From: Acidobacteriaceae bacterium
Lineage (GTDB): Bacteria; Acidobacteriota; Terriglobia; Terriglobales; Acidobacteriaceae
Direction of reading: 5' to 3'
Length of the DNA stretch: 7,657 nt
Assembly (NCBI GenBank): GCA_030044455.1
Contig: JASHVU010000023.1
Location: 1-7,657 of the forward strand
The notes beneath the pieces are model-generated. The model did no database searches and was not told where the DNA came from. It was given only the letters and a program-made list of their open reading frames with translations. Shown one piece after another: positions 6,780-7,657 of the stretch. The translations under genes and the position numbers were made by a program. Positions within the stretch are counted from its first letter, which is position 1, and each line of letters starts with the position of its first letter.

Positions 6780-7657
6780 ATGTCGCAGAATCTATTGGAA
6801 CAATTGCGCACCTTTACTACCGTGGTTGCCGATACCGGCGACATTGAAGCCATGGAGGAGTTCAAGCCGCAGGACGCCACCACCAACCCCTCGCTGATTA
6901 CCGCGGCCGCGCAAATGCCGCAGTATCAGCCCATTGTGGATGGCGTGCTGATGGATGCGCGCAACGAACTGGGTGAAGGCGCGACCGATAAAGATGTCGC
7001 CAACCTGGCATTCAAGCGGCTCGCGGTCGCATTCGGGGAAAAGATATTGAAGATTGTGCCGGGACGCGTTTCGACTGAGGTCGATGCGCGCCTGTCCTAC
7101 GACACCGAGAAGACCATCGCGATGGCCCGCGAGATTATCGGGCTCTATCACAAGGCGGGCATCACCAACGACCACGTGCTCATCAAGATCGCCTCCACTT
7201 GGGAGGGTTTTCGCGCCGCCGAGGTGCTTGAGAAAGAAGGCATCCACTGCAATTTGACCCTGTTGTTCGGCATTCACCAGGCGATTGCCGCTGCCGATGC
7301 AGGCGTCACGCTGATTTCTCCGTTCGTAGGCCGCATTCTCGACTGGTACAAGAAGGACACGGGCAAGGATTACCAGGGCGCCAGCGATCCGGGCGTGCAA
7401 TCGGTGACGAGGATCTACAACTACTTCAAGAAATTCGGCTACAAGACGGTGGTGATGGGCGCCAGCTTCCGCAACATCGGCGAGATTAAGGAGCTGGCCG
7501 GCTGCGACCTGCTCACCATTTCGCCACAGCTGCTGGCCGAGCTTGAAAAGACAGAAGGCACGCTGCCGCGCAAGCTCGATCCCGCCACCGCGCACACGCT
7601 GCCCATCGAGAAGATCACCATCGACAAGGCCACGTTCGACCGCATGCACGCCGAGGA
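6780..7657 (+). CDS. tal: Transaldolase, TalB-like (C-terminus cut by window edge)
   Basis: The first 292 residues of a transaldolase, which moves a dihydroxyacetone unit between sugar phosphates in the non-oxidative pentose phosphate pathway, in the cytosol. Family motifs run in order: VVADTGD with D18, DATTNPSL at 32-39, [19 protein letters not shown] (88-106), then [11 protein letters not shown] with the Schiff-base lysine K136. After these come [13 protein letters not shown] (156-168), [12 protein letters not shown] (179-190) and [13 protein letters not shown] (224-236). These fit the long, roughly 315-320 residue TalB type rather than the short TalC type, so about 25-30 residues lie outside the window. 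The start is set by a strong GGAGG. It is preceded by a 123-base gap with a hairpin and probably has its own promoter, so it need not share a transcript with the FAH gene. The product call is very secure; no defect is visible. Confidence 0.97.
   Translation, partial: MSQNLLEQLRTFTTVVADTGDIEAMEEFKPQDATTNPSLITAAAQMPQYQPIVDGVLMDARNELGEGATDKDVANLAFKRLAVAFGEKILKIVPGRVSTEVDARLSYDTEKTIAMAREIIGLYHKAGITNDHVLIKIASTWEGFRAAEVLEKEGIHCNLTLLFGIHQAIAAADAGVTLISPFVGRILDWYKKDTGKDYQGASDPGVQSVTRIYNYFKKFGYKTVVMGASFRNIGEIKELAGCDLLTISPQLLAELEKTEGTLPRKLDPATAHTLPIEKITIDKATFDRMHAE

Noticed and set aside
6792..7649. 285-codon ORF on the minus strand
   Set aside because: It lies entirely opposite the transaldolase, whose motifs are unmistakable. 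Long antisense frames are common opposite GC-rich genes, and this one shows no recognised motif or ribosome binding site.

Overview
The window is GC-rich chromosomal DNA, most likely from an acidobacterium (Acidobacteriota, probably Terriglobia). This rests mainly on the ABC-permease-like gene at the left edge, whose layout matches the 'acidobacterial duplicated orphan permease' (ADOP) family. A serine hydrolase, a fucose-permease-like MFS transporter and an FN3 lipoprotein fit that setting. No rRNA, tRNA, CRISPR array, transposase or phage gene was seen, so the taxonomic call is inference.

Left half, minus strand (read right to left): a compact MFS transporter (4348-3215), then a secreted SxxK serine hydrolase of the beta-lactamase/S12 type (3027-1558), then a short stretch that looks like a decayed XRE helix-turn-helix regulator (1558-1367), then the N-terminal 456 residues of an ADOP-type permease (1370-1, running off the window). 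Junctions in the last three are tight: the hydrolase stop overlaps the relic's ATG (TAATG), and the relic's stop overlaps the permease ATG (ATGA).

The 4349-4590 gap separates divergent genes. It is pyrimidine-rich on the plus strand and holds short degenerate repeats. Right half, plus strand: a lipoprotein with three fibronectin-III-like domains (4591-5775), a perfect 10-bp-stem hairpin, a fumarylacetoacetate hydrolase (FAH) family enzyme (5844-6656), a second hairpin, and a transaldolase (6780 to the window edge).

The genes do not form one obvious pathway. Transaldolase is central carbon metabolism, FAH is ring-cleavage or acylpyruvate catabolism, and the permease, hydrolase, transporter and lipoprotein act at the envelope. 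The window is mostly ordinary. The points most worth checking are the broken XRE-like gene wedged exactly between two genes and the intergenic hairpin at 5788-5816. I found no convincing new multi-gene system.
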